This document shows, piece by piece, positions 63,932 to 64,000 of a DNA stretch of 64,000 bases. How positions within the stretch are numbered: position 1 is the stretch's first letter; the number at the start of each line of letters is the position of its first letter. A program made the translations under genes and the position numbers. Source of the DNA: Collinsella aerofaciens (lineage in GTDB: Bacteria; Actinomycetota; Coriobacteriia; Coriobacteriales; Coriobacteriaceae); contig NZ_JAQLFP010000006.1 in NCBI RefSeq assembly GCF_028207065.1, positions 17,711 to 81,710 of the forward strand, read 5' to 3'. The notes under the pieces were generated by a model. That model did not search any database. It saw nothing but the letters and a program-made list of their open reading frames with translations, and was not told the origin of the DNA.

Positions 63932-64000
63932 GATCCCCTGGGGACGGAGGAAAACGGATCACCGGGTTAGACTGACCCCCTCGATGATCCGTTTTCCTCC
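63931..64000. repeat. inverted pair of the TTTTCCTCC repeat, cut by the window end
   Basis: GGAGGAAAACGGATCA (63946-63961) and TGATCCGTTTTCCTCC (63985-64000) are perfect 16-bp inverted arms. The left half continues outward as TGATCCCCTGGGGAC (63931-63945). By comparison with 15759-15787 and 50288-50317 the right half should continue with CCCCA beyond the window. Confidence 0.8.

Overview
The window is a GC-rich chromosomal segment that reads as a gut Coriobacteriia, most likely Collinsella or a close relative. This rests on the gene content: PTS sugar uptake, an [FeFe] hydrogenase, GltBD, a YerC-type TrpR protein, MupG-type murein recycling, fused or extended Actinobacterial proteins such as a long FtsE, and GC-rich codon use. 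I assign no species. There are about 48 protein genes and two tRNA genes. No rRNA, cas genes, prophage or complete insertion sequence was recognised.

Layout. 1-3.6 kb: transketolase C-terminal subunit, ftsE, ftsX. 3.6-7.3 kb: RNase R, a lone serine recombinase, a VanZ-like protein. 7.4-11.9 kb: N-acetylmuramic acid recycling (RpiR-type regulator, MurQ, MurP and the 6-phospho-muramidase MupG). 12-15.7 kb: ArsC-like protein, tRNA-Gln and tRNA-Glu, TPR protein, SmpB, flavin reductase, rubredoxin. 16-23.6 kb: MntH and glutamate synthase GltB/GltD. 24-28.3 kb: unknown proteins, an AbiEi/DUF559-like protein bracketed by palindromic arrays, an amidohydrolase. 28.4-31.4 kb: CsoR-CopZ-CopA copper resistance. 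31.8-35 kb: Ser/Thr kinase with an FHA protein. 35.5-39.1 kb: DEAD-box helicase and a flavodoxin-ferredoxin fusion. 39.4-43.9 kb: alpha-glucoside PTS operon. 44.2-50.3 kb: NuoF/GltD-like flavoprotein, [FeFe] hydrogenase, Tat lipoprotein and fused ABC transporter. 50.5-58.3 kb: orphan antitoxin, CPBP protease, YgiQ radical SAM protein, DUF1275 protein, an AT-rich patch, FucO-like dehydrogenase, M42 peptidase. 58.4-63.9 kb: HTH-HipA protein, MnmA, CysK, Rrf2 regulator, holin-like membrane protein, YerC-type regulator.

How the genes fit together. Two uptake routes feed glycolysis and cell-wall sugar recycling. The MurP and alpha-glucoside permeases show B and C domains only, so the stand-alone EIIA at 39.5 kb could serve both (inference). 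The flavoprotein-hydrogenase pair would couple NAD(P)H or ferredoxin to H2. CsoR probably represses copZ and copA through an operator seen upstream of copA. CysK and an Rrf2 regulator are divergent, with a promoter and nested palindrome between them.

The most unusual signal is between the genes. Many intergenic gaps carry palindromes belonging to several sequence families. The clearest is a 59-bp palindrome (arms TGTCTCRATCTGTAAC / GTTACAGATYGAGACA) found as two- or three-copy arrays with a repeat period of about 79-81 bp at four loci, plus one half copy. Two of these arrays sit directly before and after the AbiEi/DUF559-like gene. Coordinates of short sites were counted by hand and may be off by a base.
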